Positions 7,730-16,453 are shown, counted from the first letter of the stretch. The stretch is DNA of 64,000 nt from an uncultured Eubacteriales bacterium (GCA_902491535.1 CABUHS010000008.1:13121-77120); one strand, 5' to 3'. Translations and numbers: made by a program. Notes: generated from the letters alone by a model not told the origin.

Positions 7730-8941
7730 ATGACTGAACGCATATACGAAAAAAACGGAGATATTTTTGATTTTTATGCACAGGTCACCGGATGCACCGA
7801 AGCTGACGGCGGATTTGAAATTATTCTCGACCGCACGGCGTTTTTCCCGGGAGGAGGCGGACAGCGTCCGGATTCCGGAGTGCTGATATGCGGAGACAGG
7901 ACCGTGCATGTCCTGTCTGCTGCCGAGAGAGACGGTGTGCATGTTCATCTGACCGACTCCCCTCTTCCGGCAGGCTCGGCGGTACGCGGTGTACTCGATA
8001 CGGAAAAGCGGCTTTGCAGAATGCAGAACCACAGCGGCGAGCATATCCTGTCCGGACTTGCTTTCAGCATGTTCGGCTGTAATAACGTCGGCTTTCATAT
8101 GTCCGAGGACGGGAGCGGAAATGTCGTTTCCGTAACGGTCGATTTTGACAGAGAGCTTGACGTAGAGGAGCTTGTGCGCCTTGAGACAGAGGCAAACCGG
8201 GCGGTCGCGCGCAATATCCGCTTTGACTGCTTTTTCCCGTCTCCGGAGGAGCTTGCGGCGATGCCGTACAGGAGCAAAAAGGAGATTTCGGGAGCGGTTC
8301 GGCTCGTATCCGCTGAGGGCGTCGACCTTTGCGCCTGCTGCGCGCCTCATGTGTCTCAGAGCGGGCAGATAGGCGAAATAAAGATCATCGGTGCGATAAG
8401 ATATAAGGGCGGAATGCGTCTTACCGTATGCTGCGGAGCGGCTGCGCTTCGCGATCACCGCGCACGTCTTGCGGCGACCGATAAAATATCGGCGCTGCTG
8501 TCAGTTAAGGACGACAGTCTTCCCGAGGGAGTGACTCGCCTGCTTGAAGCGGCTGAAAATGAAAAGAAAGCGGTGCGCGAGCTTCGCTCGGCGCTCTGCG
8601 ACCGCATTTTTGAAACGGAAACGAACCGTACGGACGGCAGTGTAGGCGGATTCAGAATAATATTTGAGCCGCTGCTCGATCAGACCGCGCGTCGCGCGCT
8701 TGCTCAGCGTATTGCGGAATATGCTGACTGTATATGCATAATTTTTTCGGGTACAGACGGACTTTACGACTATACTGCCGCCGCGCCTGAAAAGAGGGCG
8801 GAAAGCTATTCGCTCCGCGCGCTTGCGTCGGATATGCGTGAGACTCTCGGAGGCTCTGGAGGAGGAAACGGCACGGTGATAAACGGAAGGGTCACATCGG
8901 ACCGGAGAACTATAGAAGACTGCGTGCTTTTTAAGGCGTAA
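7730..8941 (+). CDS. alaX: Alanyl-tRNA editing protein (AlaX-L type)
   Basis: A free-standing editing hydrolase that clears Ser- or Gly-mischarged tRNA-Ala. The N terminus has the AlaRS-editing-like barrel with FFPGGGGQ (about residue 42). The zinc-site motifs are HSGEHILSG (about 102-110) and CACCAPH (about 200). The C-terminal part, ending in a GGSGGGNGTVINGRV segment, resembles a DHHA1 domain. Length 403 matches long AlaX proteins. GGAGG lies 6 nt before the ATG. It stands 73 bp after folT on the same strand and may be read from that promoter. Confidence 0.93.
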   Translation: MTERIYEKNGDIFDFYAQVTGCTEADGGFEIILDRTAFFPGGGGQRPDSGVLICGDRTVHVLSAAERDGVHVHLTDSPLPAGSAVRGVLDTEKRLCRMQNHSGEHILSGLAFSMFGCNNVGFHMSEDGSGNVVSVTVDFDRELDVEELVRLETEANRAVARNIRFDCFFPSPEELAAMPYRSKKEISGAVRLVSAEGVDLCACCAPHVSQSGQIGEIKIIGAIRYKGGMRLTVCCGAAALRDHRARLAATDKISALLSVKDDSLPEGVTRLLEAAENEKKAVRELRSALCDRIFETETNRTDGSVGGFRIIFEPLLDQTARRALAQRIAEYADCICIIFSGTDGLYDYTAAAPEKRAESYSLRALASDMRETLGGSGGGNGTVINGRVTSDRRTIEDCVLFKA

Positions 8942-9052
8942 GAAGCGATACTGCCGCAGCCGCATCGGACTTTTTCTTCACGGCGGATTATTTTTTTGGA
9001 AGCGGTTTTGCAGGAAAAATATTAAAAAGTTGCAAAAACAGTAAAAAAAGCG

Positions 9053-9081
9053 TTGACAAACCTTGATAAAAGGTGTATACT
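9053..9081 (+). promoter_or_regulatory. aro operon promoter
   Basis: Exact TTGACA (9053-9058), 17-bp spacer, TATACT (9076-9081). It precedes the Tyr-rich leader by about 110 nt. The untranslated part between holds GCAGAA/TTCTGC ends of a hairpin (about 9097-9129). Confidence 0.85.
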
Positions 9082-9193
9082 CCTATTATATTAAAAGCAG
9101 AATGTACTTGCCTTGGCGGCGGTTCTGCTTGTATTTTCGGCTATGGTCTTAGTCTCGGCTGAAATGTTAAATTATTCGGAAAGGAACAGTGCA

Positions 9194-9262
9194 ATGAACA
9201 AATCGGTATTTTATTACTATTACTTTATAAAAGCGATGGATAATTGCATTGTTCGAAAATGA
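9194..9262 (+). CDS. Tyr/Phe-rich leader peptide for the aro operon
   Basis: A 22-codon ORF behind GGAAAGGA. Codons 6-11 read Phe-Tyr-Tyr-Tyr-Tyr-Phe (9209-9226), followed by IKAMDN. The FI-x-AMD core is shared with the pheA leader. It lies between a strong promoter and an intrinsic terminator (9300-9340) and upstream of aroB-aroC-aroEK-aroQ-aroA-tyrA. Tyr shortage should stall ribosomes at 9212-9223, just upstream of the antiterminator segment. The four consecutive Tyr codons make chance unlikely. Confidence 0.85.
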   Translation: MNKSVFYYYYFIKAMDNCIVRK

Positions 9263-9306
9263 ATCCCTCAAGCGGGATTCGCCGACAAAGCTGAATATCC
9301 ACCGCT
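9232..9306 (+). promoter_or_regulatory. aro antiterminator pairing
   Basis: AGCGATGGATA in the leader ORF (9232-9242) is complementary to TATCCACCGCT (9296-9306), which includes seven bases of the terminator 5' arm. Ten of eleven positions pair, with one A-C mismatch. A perfect hairpin GAATCCC/GGGATTC (9261-9280) fills the loop and touches the leader stop codon. The same layout and the same mismatch occur in the pheA leader. Confidence 0.75.
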
Positions 9307-9340
9307 GCTTTTCGTATTCTGAAATCGCAGCGGTGTTTTT
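9300..9340 (+). terminator. aro attenuator terminator
   Basis: CACCGCTGC (9300-9308) pairs perfectly with GCAGCGGTG (9327-9335), followed by TTTTTG. It lies after the leader ORF and about 200 bp before the first structural gene. Confidence 0.88.
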
Positions 9341-9542
9341 GTTTGCCGGGACGCGGCAGCGGGGAAGGCGTACTGCATATATATGCAGCAGATACGGTTT
9401 TATTTCGTAAAGTGCGGACTTCGCCGAAGCGCGTCCGATACAATGATCCGGTACGGCTCCGATGCAATGCCGGATCGCACAGAACGTTAAAACCGAAATT
9501 TTCGACCGCCGCGAAGCGGATAAATGAGGAAGGAATTTTGTC

Positions 9543-10862
9543 ATGAAAACAGACGGAAAAAGCTTTACAGACGCAAGAAATACCGTGAGCGAGGTCGACC
9601 GCGAGATCGCCGCTCTTTTTGAAAAAAGAATGAAAGCGGTACGCGTTATCGCGCAGTATAAATCCGAAAACGGACTTCCGGTATTTGACGGAGCGCGCGA
9701 GGCGGAGCTGCTCGGCAGAAACGCCGGATATATCTTGGATCCCGAGATTCTTCCTTATTATAAAAAATTTGCGGCGGATACGGTTGAGATATCAAAGAAA
9801 TATCAGAGAAAGCTTATCGGAGACACCGAAAAGGACGGCAGAATGACTCTGCATGTCGATACATCGGGCATCGGCTACGATATAACCGTCGGCAGGGGCT
9901 GTATCGACTGCGCGGGGGATATGCTCTGCGGATATAAAAAGGTGCTTGTCGTCACCGACAGCGGTGTTCCTGCGCAGTATGCGCAGAGAGTTGCCGCGAC
10001 ATGCAGCGGCGCTGTCACCGTAACGGTAGAGCAGGGCGAGCAGACGAAAAATCCCGACACATACGTTATGCTGCTCAAAAGAATGCTTGCAGAGTGTTTT
10101 ACGCGCCGAGACTGCGTTGTCGCTGTCGGAGGCGGGGTGGTAGGAGACCTTTCCGGCTTTGCCGCCGCATCGTATATGCGGGGCATAGATTTTTATAACA
10201 TACCTACGACGCTGCTCTCTCAGCTCGATTCGAGCATCGGTGGAAAGACGGCTGTCGATCTCAACGGAATCAAGAACTCTGTCGGCGCGTTCCATGCTCC
10301 CCGCAGGGTGCTTATAGATCCCGACCTGCTTGCGACGCTTCCGCGCAGACATGTGTCAAACGGACTTGCCGAGGCGATTAAAATGTCGCTTACATCTGAT
10401 CCGGGTCTCTTTGAGATTTTTGAGAGCGGAGACATAAGTGCGCGCCTTGAGGAGATAATAATAAGATCGCTGCGCGTCAAGCGTTATGTTGTTCAGGAGG
10501 ACGAAAAGGAGCAGGGACTTCGCAGGATACTGAATTTCGGGCATACGCTCGGCCACGGTATAGAGAGCGCCGAGGGCTGCTCCGGACTTCTGCACGGTGA
10601 GTGCGTCGCGCTCGGAATGATACCGATGTGTTCGGACAGCGTCCGGAGCAGGCTTATACCGGTGCTTGAAGCCGCTGGGCTTCCCACATCGTATAACGGA
10701 AATGCGGACAGCGTCATAGAAGCCGTTATGCACGATAAAAAGGCGGGGGCGGACGGGATAACCGCCGTTACCGTCGAAGCTCCGGGTTCATTTGAGTTTG
10801 TCCGTATGGATCGCAGTGAGCTTTCACGCAGACTTGAACTTATTCCGCACGGACGTGCGTGA
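9543..10862 (+). CDS. aroB: Chorismate mutase-3-dehydroquinate synthase fusion
   Basis: Residues about 5-95 are an AroQ-class chorismate mutase. All the residues I could align to E. coli R11, R28, K39, D48, R51 and E52 are present, so it looks active. Residues about 103-439 are 3-dehydroquinate synthase, the second shikimate-pathway enzyme (DAHP to dehydroquinate, NAD and zinc dependent). Its signatures include VGGGVVGDLSGFAAASYMRG, IPTTLLSQLDSSIGGKTA and the zinc-site region NFGHTLGHGIE. AroB alone is about 340-360 residues, so this is a genuine two-domain gene. GAGGAAGGA lies 8 nt before the ATG. It is the first structural gene after the Tyr-leader attenuator. Confidence 0.95.
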   Translation: MKTDGKSFTDARNTVSEVDREIAALFEKRMKAVRVIAQYKSENGLPVFDGAREAELLGRNAGYILDPEILPYYKKFAADTVEISKKYQRKLIGDTEKDGRMTLHVDTSGIGYDITVGRGCIDCAGDMLCGYKKVLVVTDSGVPAQYAQRVAATCSGAVTVTVEQGEQTKNPDTYVMLLKRMLAECFTRRDCVVAVGGGVVGDLSGFAAASYMRGIDFYNIPTTLLSQLDSSIGGKTAVDLNGIKNSVGAFHAPRRVLIDPDLLATLPRRHVSNGLAEAIKMSLTSDPGLFEIFESGDISARLEEIIIRSLRVKRYVVQEDEKEQGLRRILNFGHTLGHGIESAEGCSGLLHGECVALGMIPMCSDSVRSRLIPVLEAAGLPTSYNGNADSVIEAVMHDKKAGADGITAVTVEAPGSFEFVRMDRSELSRRLELIPHGRA

Positions 10863-11180
10863 GAGTGGTATTTGTAAGCGGAGGCGCTTGCGGGGTTGTC
10901 CGAAATAGCACCACTTTGAAAAAGATATTTTCGCTCGTTTTTATGTGAGACCTCTGCGGCTGCGCTTCCGAAAAAACGTCACTGTTTTAATTCGTTTTGT
11001 GTGAGACTTTTTCATCGTACGTTACTGTAAAAAAGTTTTCGTCTCCTTTTACAAAAAGGAGACGCAGAGGGGCGCGCAGCCCTTGTCGCCGCCCGCAGGC
11101 GGCGAAACATCACCTCCGCGTACCGCCTGCGCGGACATAACAAATATCGGGCGGACTTGTACTGAAAGGAAAATTCGGAT
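10863..11180 (+). other. Intergenic with two hairpins, aroB to aroC
   Basis: This 318-bp gap holds no credible ORF. It contains a perfect 11-bp stem CGTCTCCTTTT/AAAAGGAGACG at 11040-11064 and a CGCCGCC/GGCGGCG hairpin at about 11087-11104. Neither has a T run. I cannot tell whether aroC is read through from aroB or has its own promoter. Confidence 0.6.
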
Positions 11181-12281
11181 ATGAAAAATACATTCGGTCA
11201 GAGCGTTTCGGTAACGCTGTTCGGAGAAAGCCACGGCGCGCAGATAGGCGCTGTTATCGACGGACTTGCACCGGGAATACCGGTCGACGAGAATTACATT
11301 GTCTCGCGGCTCGATCTCCGCAGACCGCAGGGCAGGATCTCGACGGCGCGCCGCGAGACGGACAAGTTCTGCATATGCAGCGGCGTAAAGGACGGCTATA
11401 CGACGGGAACTCCGATTTGCATAACCATTCCGAACGCGGATACGCGCAGCGGAGATTACGAAAAGATGCAGCGCGCGGCGCGTCCCGGACACGCCGATAT
11501 GACCGCGTATTTCAAATATCACGGCTTTGAGGATTACCGCGGCGGCGGACATTTCAGCGGAAGAATAACCGCTCCGCTCGTTGCCGCAGGCGCTATAATG
11601 ACCTCTGCGCTTAAAGCAAAGGGAATTGTTATCGGCACTCATATAAAGAACTGTGCAGGCATAAATGACCGCGGCTTTTCGGCGGACGAAGCAGGATTGC
11701 GCGCCGACATCGGGCTGCTTGAGAATATGAGTTTTGCGGTGCTTGAGGGCAGTGCGGAGCCGTCTATGCGCGACGCTATAACCGAGGCGGCAAACGCCGG
11801 AGACAGCGTCGGAGGCGTTCTTGAAACGGCGGTCTGCGGAGTTCCGGCAGGAGTCGGAGAGCCTTGGTTCGACACGGTCGAGGGAATTCTGGCGCACGCA
11901 ATGTTCAGCATTCCGGCGATCAAGGGCGTTCAGTTCGGGGCAGGCTTCGGCTTTGCCGATATGCGCGGCAGCGAGGCAAACGATCCTATGAGAATGCGCG
12001 GCGGCAGAGTTGTAACCGAAACGAACAATAACGGCGGTATCAACGGAGGCATCACAAACGGTATGCCGATCCTGTTTTCCTGCGCCGTAAAACCAACGCC
12101 GTCGATATCGGTTACGCAGAAAACGGTGGATATAATAAATAAGGAAGATACCGACATTACCGTCGGAGGCAGACACGATCCCGCGGTAATACACCGTGCA
12201 AGGATAGTTGTCGACAGTATGGCGGCGCTCGTACTCTGCGACGCGCTTGCGATGAGATACGGAACGGACTGGCTCGCATAA
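11181..12281 (+). CDS. aroC: Chorismate synthase
   Basis: Converts EPSP to chorismate with reduced FMN, the last shikimate-pathway step. Family signatures are GESHGAQIGAVIDGLAPGIP near the N terminus, the conserved DLRRPQGRISTARRETD basic stretch, HADMTAYFKY, and the C-terminal GRHDP...RARIVVDSM region. At 366 residues it is the normal length. The start follows GAAAGGA at 11164-11170. The 458-residue minus-strand frame over this gene is an antisense shadow. Confidence 0.97.
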   Translation: MKNTFGQSVSVTLFGESHGAQIGAVIDGLAPGIPVDENYIVSRLDLRRPQGRISTARRETDKFCICSGVKDGYTTGTPICITIPNADTRSGDYEKMQRAARPGHADMTAYFKYHGFEDYRGGGHFSGRITAPLVAAGAIMTSALKAKGIVIGTHIKNCAGINDRGFSADEAGLRADIGLLENMSFAVLEGSAEPSMRDAITEAANAGDSVGGVLETAVCGVPAGVGEPWFDTVEGILAHAMFSIPAIKGVQFGAGFGFADMRGSEANDPMRMRGGRVVTETNNNGGINGGITNGMPILFSCAVKPTPSISVTQKTVDIINKEDTDITVGGRHDPAVIHRARIVVDSMAALVLCDALAMRYGTDWLA

Positions 12282-12423
12282 GCCGCGGTTCTGACGGGAT
12301 CTGAATAGATTCGGAGTTTCGGCAAAAGCAGCGGCAATGCGGTTTAGATTCGGACGGCAGACAGAATGCCGGGTAAAAAAAGATTCCGGCGGCATTACGG
12401 CGTGCCGGACAAAAGGAGAATTC

Positions 12424-13665
12424 ATGATGGAATACGGCTTAATAGGCGAGCATCTCGGACACAGTTTTTCCGCCGATATACACGGCAGGATAGGACTGTA
12501 CGGCTATGAGCTTCGTGAGATCGCTCCGCAGGAGCTTGACGGCTTTATGCGAAAGCATGAATTTCGCGGAATAAATGTTACGATACCCTACAAGCAGTCT
12601 GTCATACCGTATCTTGACGGTATCGACGAAAACGCGCAGAGGATTGGGGCGGTGAATACCGTCGTATGCCGGGACGGAAAGCTGTACGGCTATAACACCG
12701 ATTTCGGCGGAATGTCCGCTCTCGCGGAAAAGACCGGAATAGATTTCGGCGGCAAAAAGACGCTTATTCTCGGTACGGGGGGCACAAGCCTTACCGCGGC
12801 GGCTGTCGCACAGGCGCACGGCGCAAAGCAGGTCATAAGAGTGAGCCGCAGCGGACGCGGCGGCGCGGTAACATATGAGGAAGCGTATCGGGATCACGCC
12901 GATGCTCAGATAATAATAAACACGACTCCGTGCGGAATGTTTCCGCATGGCGACGGCTGTCCGGCAGAGCTTTCGAGTTTTCCGAATGTCGAAGGCGTAC
13001 TTGACGCTGTGTACAATCCGCTGCGTACAGTGCTTGTCTCGCAGGCGCTCCGCGCAGGGCTTAAAGCGTCGGGCGGACTGTATATGCTGATAGCTCAGGC
13101 GGTGCTTGCCGCTGAGATATTTACCGGAAAACAGCTCGGTACGGAAATAACCGACAGAATATACTCGGAGCTTCTTGCGGAAAAAGAAAACATTGTTCTT
13201 ATCGGTATGCCCGGCTGCGGCAAAAGCACGGTCGGAAGAATACTCGCAGGCAGGAGCGGACGCAGACTTATAGACACCGACTCCCTCACCGAATCGGACT
13301 GCGGTATGCGGATATCCGAAATGTTTGAAAAATACGGCGAGGAATATTTCAGAGACAGGGAGACAGAGGCTGTAAAGAGCGCGGCGGCGCAGAGCGGCTG
13401 CGTGATCGCGACAGGCGGCGGAGCGGTACTCCGTCCCGAAAACGTCGCGGCGCTGAAGCAAAACGGCAGACTGTATTTTCTCGACCGTCCGGTAGAACAG
13501 CTGATACCGACACGCGACCGTCCTCTTGCGGGAAGCGCAGAGGCGATAAGACGGAGATATGAAGAACGCTACGGGATATATACGGCGTGCGCCGATACAC
13601 GGATAGAGGTGTGCGGCAGCGCCGACCTTACAGTCGACTGCGTCGAAAGGAAGCACAAAGTCTGA
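12424..13665 (+). CDS. aroE-aroK: Shikimate dehydrogenase-shikimate kinase fusion
   Basis: Residues 1-260 are shikimate dehydrogenase (NADPH-dependent reduction of dehydroshikimate). They show GHSFSADIHG, the catalytic NVTIPYK lysine motif, NTDFGG, the LGTGGTSLTAAA nucleotide loop and a MLIAQA segment near its end. Residues about 257-410 are shikimate kinase with the P loop GMPGCGKST, the DTD shikimate site and the ATGGGAV motif. AAAAGGAG lies 5-8 nt before tandem ATGs at 12424 and 12427; the first is used here. Both domains look complete, so two consecutive pathway steps are on one chain. Confidence 0.95.
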   Translation: MMEYGLIGEHLGHSFSADIHGRIGLYGYELREIAPQELDGFMRKHEFRGINVTIPYKQSVIPYLDGIDENAQRIGAVNTVVCRDGKLYGYNTDFGGMSALAEKTGIDFGGKKTLILGTGGTSLTAAAVAQAHGAKQVIRVSRSGRGGAVTYEEAYRDHADAQIIINTTPCGMFPHGDGCPAELSSFPNVEGVLDAVYNPLRTVLVSQALRAGLKASGGLYMLIAQAVLAAEIFTGKQLGTEITDRIYSELLAEKENIVLIGMPGCGKSTVGRILAGRSGRRLIDTDSLTESDCGMRISEMFEKYGEEYFRDRETEAVKSAAAQSGCVIATGGGAVLRPENVAALKQNGRLYFLDRPVEQLIPTRDRPLAGSAEAIRRRYEERYGIYTACADTRIEVCGSADLTVDCVERKHKV

Positions 13666-13753
13666 AAAATTTATTTTTCAGACAGGAAGTTTTGTGTGCA
13701 GAGCCGGAATCGCCGGGGACTTCTGTGCCGGACAGAAAGGAATGGCCATAACA

Positions 13754-14209
13754 ATGAAAATTCTTGTAATAAACGGTCCGAACATCAACATGCTCGGAAT
13801 AAGAGAGCCTGATATCTACGGCTCGCAGTCGTACCGCGGACTCTGCGATATGATAAGCGCGCACTGCGCGGAAAAGGGAATAACCGTCGAGCTGTATCAG
13901 TCGAACCATGAGGGAGACCTTGTCGATAAGATCCAGCAGGCTTACGGCGACGCCGACGGCATAGTAATAAATCCGGGTGCGTATACGCATACCAGCATTG
14001 CGCTGCTCGACGCGGTGAAGTCGGTATCGCTGCCGACCGTCGAGGTCCATATTTCCGATCCCGATACGCGCGAGGATTTCAGACATATAAGCTATATCCG
14101 CCGCGCATGCGTGCTTACGGTATGCGGCAAGGGCACTGCCGGATATCTTGAGGCGATAGATTATCTTGCGGAAAAGTACGGCTCCGGAAAGGATGTTTCG
14201 GAAAAATGA
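13754..14209 (+). CDS. aroQ: Type II 3-dehydroquinate dehydratase
   Basis: The third pathway enzyme, a small dodecameric type II dehydratase of about 150 residues. Signatures are ILVINGPNINMLGIREPDIYG with the catalytic Tyr and Arg loop, QSNHEGDLVDKIQ, INPGAYTHTS and VEVHISD. The ATG at 13754 gives the canonical MKILVINGPN start. An earlier in-frame ATG at 13742 sits directly on the AAAGGA ribosome site and is less likely. The stop overlaps the aroA start by 4 bp. Confidence 0.96.
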   Translation: MKILVINGPNINMLGIREPDIYGSQSYRGLCDMISAHCAEKGITVELYQSNHEGDLVDKIQQAYGDADGIVINPGAYTHTSIALLDAVKSVSLPTVEVHISDPDTREDFRHISYIRRACVLTVCGKGTAGYLEAIDYLAEKYGSGKDVSEK

Positions 14210-15414
14210 GAGTAAAAATAGAACCGTCTGCCGCGCGCGGAACCGTCGCGGCTCCGCCGTCAAAAAGTATGACGCACCGCCTGCTCATATGCGCAGGACT
14301 GTGCGGCGGTGAAAGCATTGTCAGGGGAATAATCCCGTCGGACGATGTGCTTGCAACGCTCGACTGTCTGAGCACGATAGGCGCGCAGTATACCTGCGGG
14401 GACGGTACGGTGAAAATAAAGGGCGTGACGCCCGAAAAGATAAAAAGCGGAGCGCTTCTCCCCTGCCGCGAGTGCGGAAGCACTCTGAGATTTTTCATTC
14501 CTATCTGCCTGCTCGGCACAGGCGGAACGCTCACCGGAAGTGAGCGGCTTCTGGAGCGCCCTCTCGGCGTTTACGAATCGGTACTCGGAGGGCAGGGCAT
14601 AACGGTCGCGCATGACGGCGGGGGGATCACCGTGAGCGGAGAGCTTCGTCCCGGTACGTTCGATATCCCCGGAGACGTGAGCAGTCAGTTTATAAGCGGA
14701 CTTTTGTTCGCACTGCCTTTGCTCAACGGTGACAGCGTTATAAATATAACCGGCGCTGCCGAGAGTATGTCGTATGTTGAGCTTACGCTCGGCGCGCTCG
14801 AGAGCTTCGGCGTACATGTGCGGCGCGACGGCGCGCGCAGACTGATTATAAGCGGCGGTCAGCGGTATGCTCCGCAGGATGTTACCGTCGAGGGAGACTA
14901 TTCGGGAACGGCGTTTTTCGAGGCGCTGAATCATATAGGCGGCGATGTGGATATCACGGGACTGTCGGAAAACAGCCGTCAGGGCGACCGCGTATATACC
15001 GACTATTTTAAAAAGCTTTCGGAGGGAACGCCCGAGCTGTCGCTTGCGGACTGTCCCGATCTCGGACCGATACTGTTTGCGCTTGCCGCGGCGAAAAACG
15101 GCGCGCAGTTTACGCAGACGCGGCGGCTCAGATTCAAGGAGAGCGACCGCGCGCAGGCAATGGCGGACGAGCTTGCAAAGCTCGGCGCAGAGGTGACCGT
15201 CGGAGACGATACAGTCACCGTGAAACCTGCAAAGTTAAGCAGACCGGCGCAGCCTCTGTGCGGACACGGCGACCACAGGATAGTAATGTCGCTTGCGGTA
15301 CTGCTCACGCTGGTCGGAGGAGAGATCGAGGGCGCGGAATCGGTCGCAAAGAGCATGCCCGACTTTTTCGAAAAGCTCGGCGCGTTGGGAGTTGACGTCA
15401 CCTATGAAGCTTGA
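14206..15414 (+). CDS. aroA: EPSP synthase
   Basis: 5-enolpyruvylshikimate-3-phosphate synthase, joining shikimate-3-phosphate and PEP. Recognised by PPSKSMTHRLLICAGL, ECGSTLRFFIPICLLG, SSQFISGLLFALPLL, and near the C terminus RLRFKESDRAQAMA and HGDHRIVMSLAVL. Length 402 is slightly short of the usual ~430 but all motifs are in place. It overlaps aroQ by 4 bp (ATGA) and tyrA by 11 bp, indicating translational coupling. Confidence 0.97.
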   Translation: MRVKIEPSAARGTVAAPPSKSMTHRLLICAGLCGGESIVRGIIPSDDVLATLDCLSTIGAQYTCGDGTVKIKGVTPEKIKSGALLPCRECGSTLRFFIPICLLGTGGTLTGSERLLERPLGVYESVLGGQGITVAHDGGGITVSGELRPGTFDIPGDVSSQFISGLLFALPLLNGDSVINITGAAESMSYVELTLGALESFGVHVRRDGARRLIISGGQRYAPQDVTVEGDYSGTAFFEALNHIGGDVDITGLSENSRQGDRVYTDYFKKLSEGTPELSLADCPDLGPILFALAAAKNGAQFTQTRRLRFKESDRAQAMADELAKLGAEVTVGDDTVTVKPAKLSRPAQPLCGHGDHRIVMSLAVLLTLVGGEIEGAESVAKSMPDFFEKLGALGVDVTYEA

Positions 15415-16261
15415 CAAAGGAAAAAGAATACTTATAGTGGGACTCGGACTTATCGGAGGAAGCTACGCCCGCGCGCTTAAAAATAAAGGCTATTACGTCA
15501 GCGCGATAGACAGCAATGAAGGCTCGGTGATCTATGCAAAGGAACACGGCGTTATCGACGAGGGATATTCCTATCCCGACGCTGACGCAGTCGGTTCTGC
15601 CGATATCGTCGTTTTCGCGCTCTATCCGAAGGTGTTCCGCAGTTGGATAAGCGAGAATCAGCATATGCTTCGTTCCGGCGCGGTGATAACCGACGTTACC
15701 GGAGTCAAGACCGAGATCGTTTACGATATTCAGGCACAGCTCCGTCCCGATGTGGAATTTATTCCGGCGCATCCTATGGCAGGACGCGAGGTCTACGGCG
15801 TTGAAAACAGCGACGAGCGTATCTTCAGAAATGCGAACTACATCGTTGTTCCGACCGAAAAGAATACGCCTGAGGCGATAGAGCTGTGCAAAGAACTCGG
15901 CAGGGAGATCGGCTTCGGACGGATATCCGTTCTGTCGCCCGAGCAGCATGACGAGATGATCGCGTTCGTCTCGCAGCTCACGCACTGCATCGCGGTCAGC
16001 CTTATGACCTGCAGCGACAACACTCACCTTGTGGATTACACGGGCGACTCCTTCCGCGATCTGACAAGGATCGCGCGGATCAACGAGAACATGTGGTGCG
16101 AGCTTTTTATGCTAAACAGAGAAGCGCTGCTTGCGCAGCTCGACCGTTTTATCGGCGAGATATCCGGCTTCAGGGAGCTGCTTGCACAGGGAGACGAGGT
16201 CGGAATGAAGGAAAAAATGCGCCTCTCGACCGAGCGCCGCGCATTATTCGATGTGAAATAA
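15404..16261 (+). CDS. tyrA: Prephenate dehydrogenase
   Basis: Oxidises prephenate to 4-hydroxyphenylpyruvate, committing to tyrosine. The N-terminal Rossmann loop is VGLGLIGGSYA (about residues 11-21). HPMAGRE (about 125) and the QHDEMIAFVSQLTHCIAVSL helix are typical. At 285 residues no ACT domain is seen at the C terminus, so feedback may rest mainly on the Tyr attenuator; this is an inference. The ATG at 15404 lies inside the aroA 3' end. Confidence 0.94.
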   Translation: MKLDKGKRILIVGLGLIGGSYARALKNKGYYVSAIDSNEGSVIYAKEHGVIDEGYSYPDADAVGSADIVVFALYPKVFRSWISENQHMLRSGAVITDVTGVKTEIVYDIQAQLRPDVEFIPAHPMAGREVYGVENSDERIFRNANYIVVPTEKNTPEAIELCKELGREIGFGRISVLSPEQHDEMIAFVSQLTHCIAVSLMTCSDNTHLVDYTGDSFRDLTRIARINENMWCELFMLNREALLAQLDRFIGEISGFRELLAQGDEVGMKEKMRLSTERRALFDVK

Positions 16262-16288
16262 ACGTTTTATTACGGGAAATATATATAT

Positions 16289-16440
16289 AATAACCTCACG
16301 ACGTAAACCAAAGCCTTGCTATGCAAGCCTTCGGACGTCTGAGAGAACATTGAATGACTAAATCACGGCTTCGCCGTTACGCGCCTTGCGGCGCTGCTGT
16401 GTTTCACACAGCGATTTATGATATAACAAATATGAAAGGC
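16289..16440 (+). repeat. Dispersed leader repeat B, copy 1
   Basis: 16289-16362 matches 28616-28689 closely. The shared block opens AATAACCTCACG and contains an imperfect hairpin (CCAAAGCCTTGC/GCAAGCCTTCGG). Both copies then continue with unlike sequences that fold the same way: outer arms TAAATC/GATTTA, and inside them CGGCTTCGCCG, GCGCCTTGCGGCGC and a GCTGTG/CACAGC hairpin. It forms the leader of the DAHP synthase gene. Confidence 0.75.
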
Positions 16441-16453
16441 AGGGATCTGCATT

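Noticed and set aside
11049..12425. 458-codon minus-strand frame opposite aroC
   Set aside because: It is the antisense shadow of a clear chorismate synthase; composition is Arg/His/Ser rich with no family resemblance.
12439..13656. 405-codon minus-strand frame opposite aroE-aroK
   Set aside because: Antisense shadow of the fusion gene, no ribosome site and no recognisable domain.
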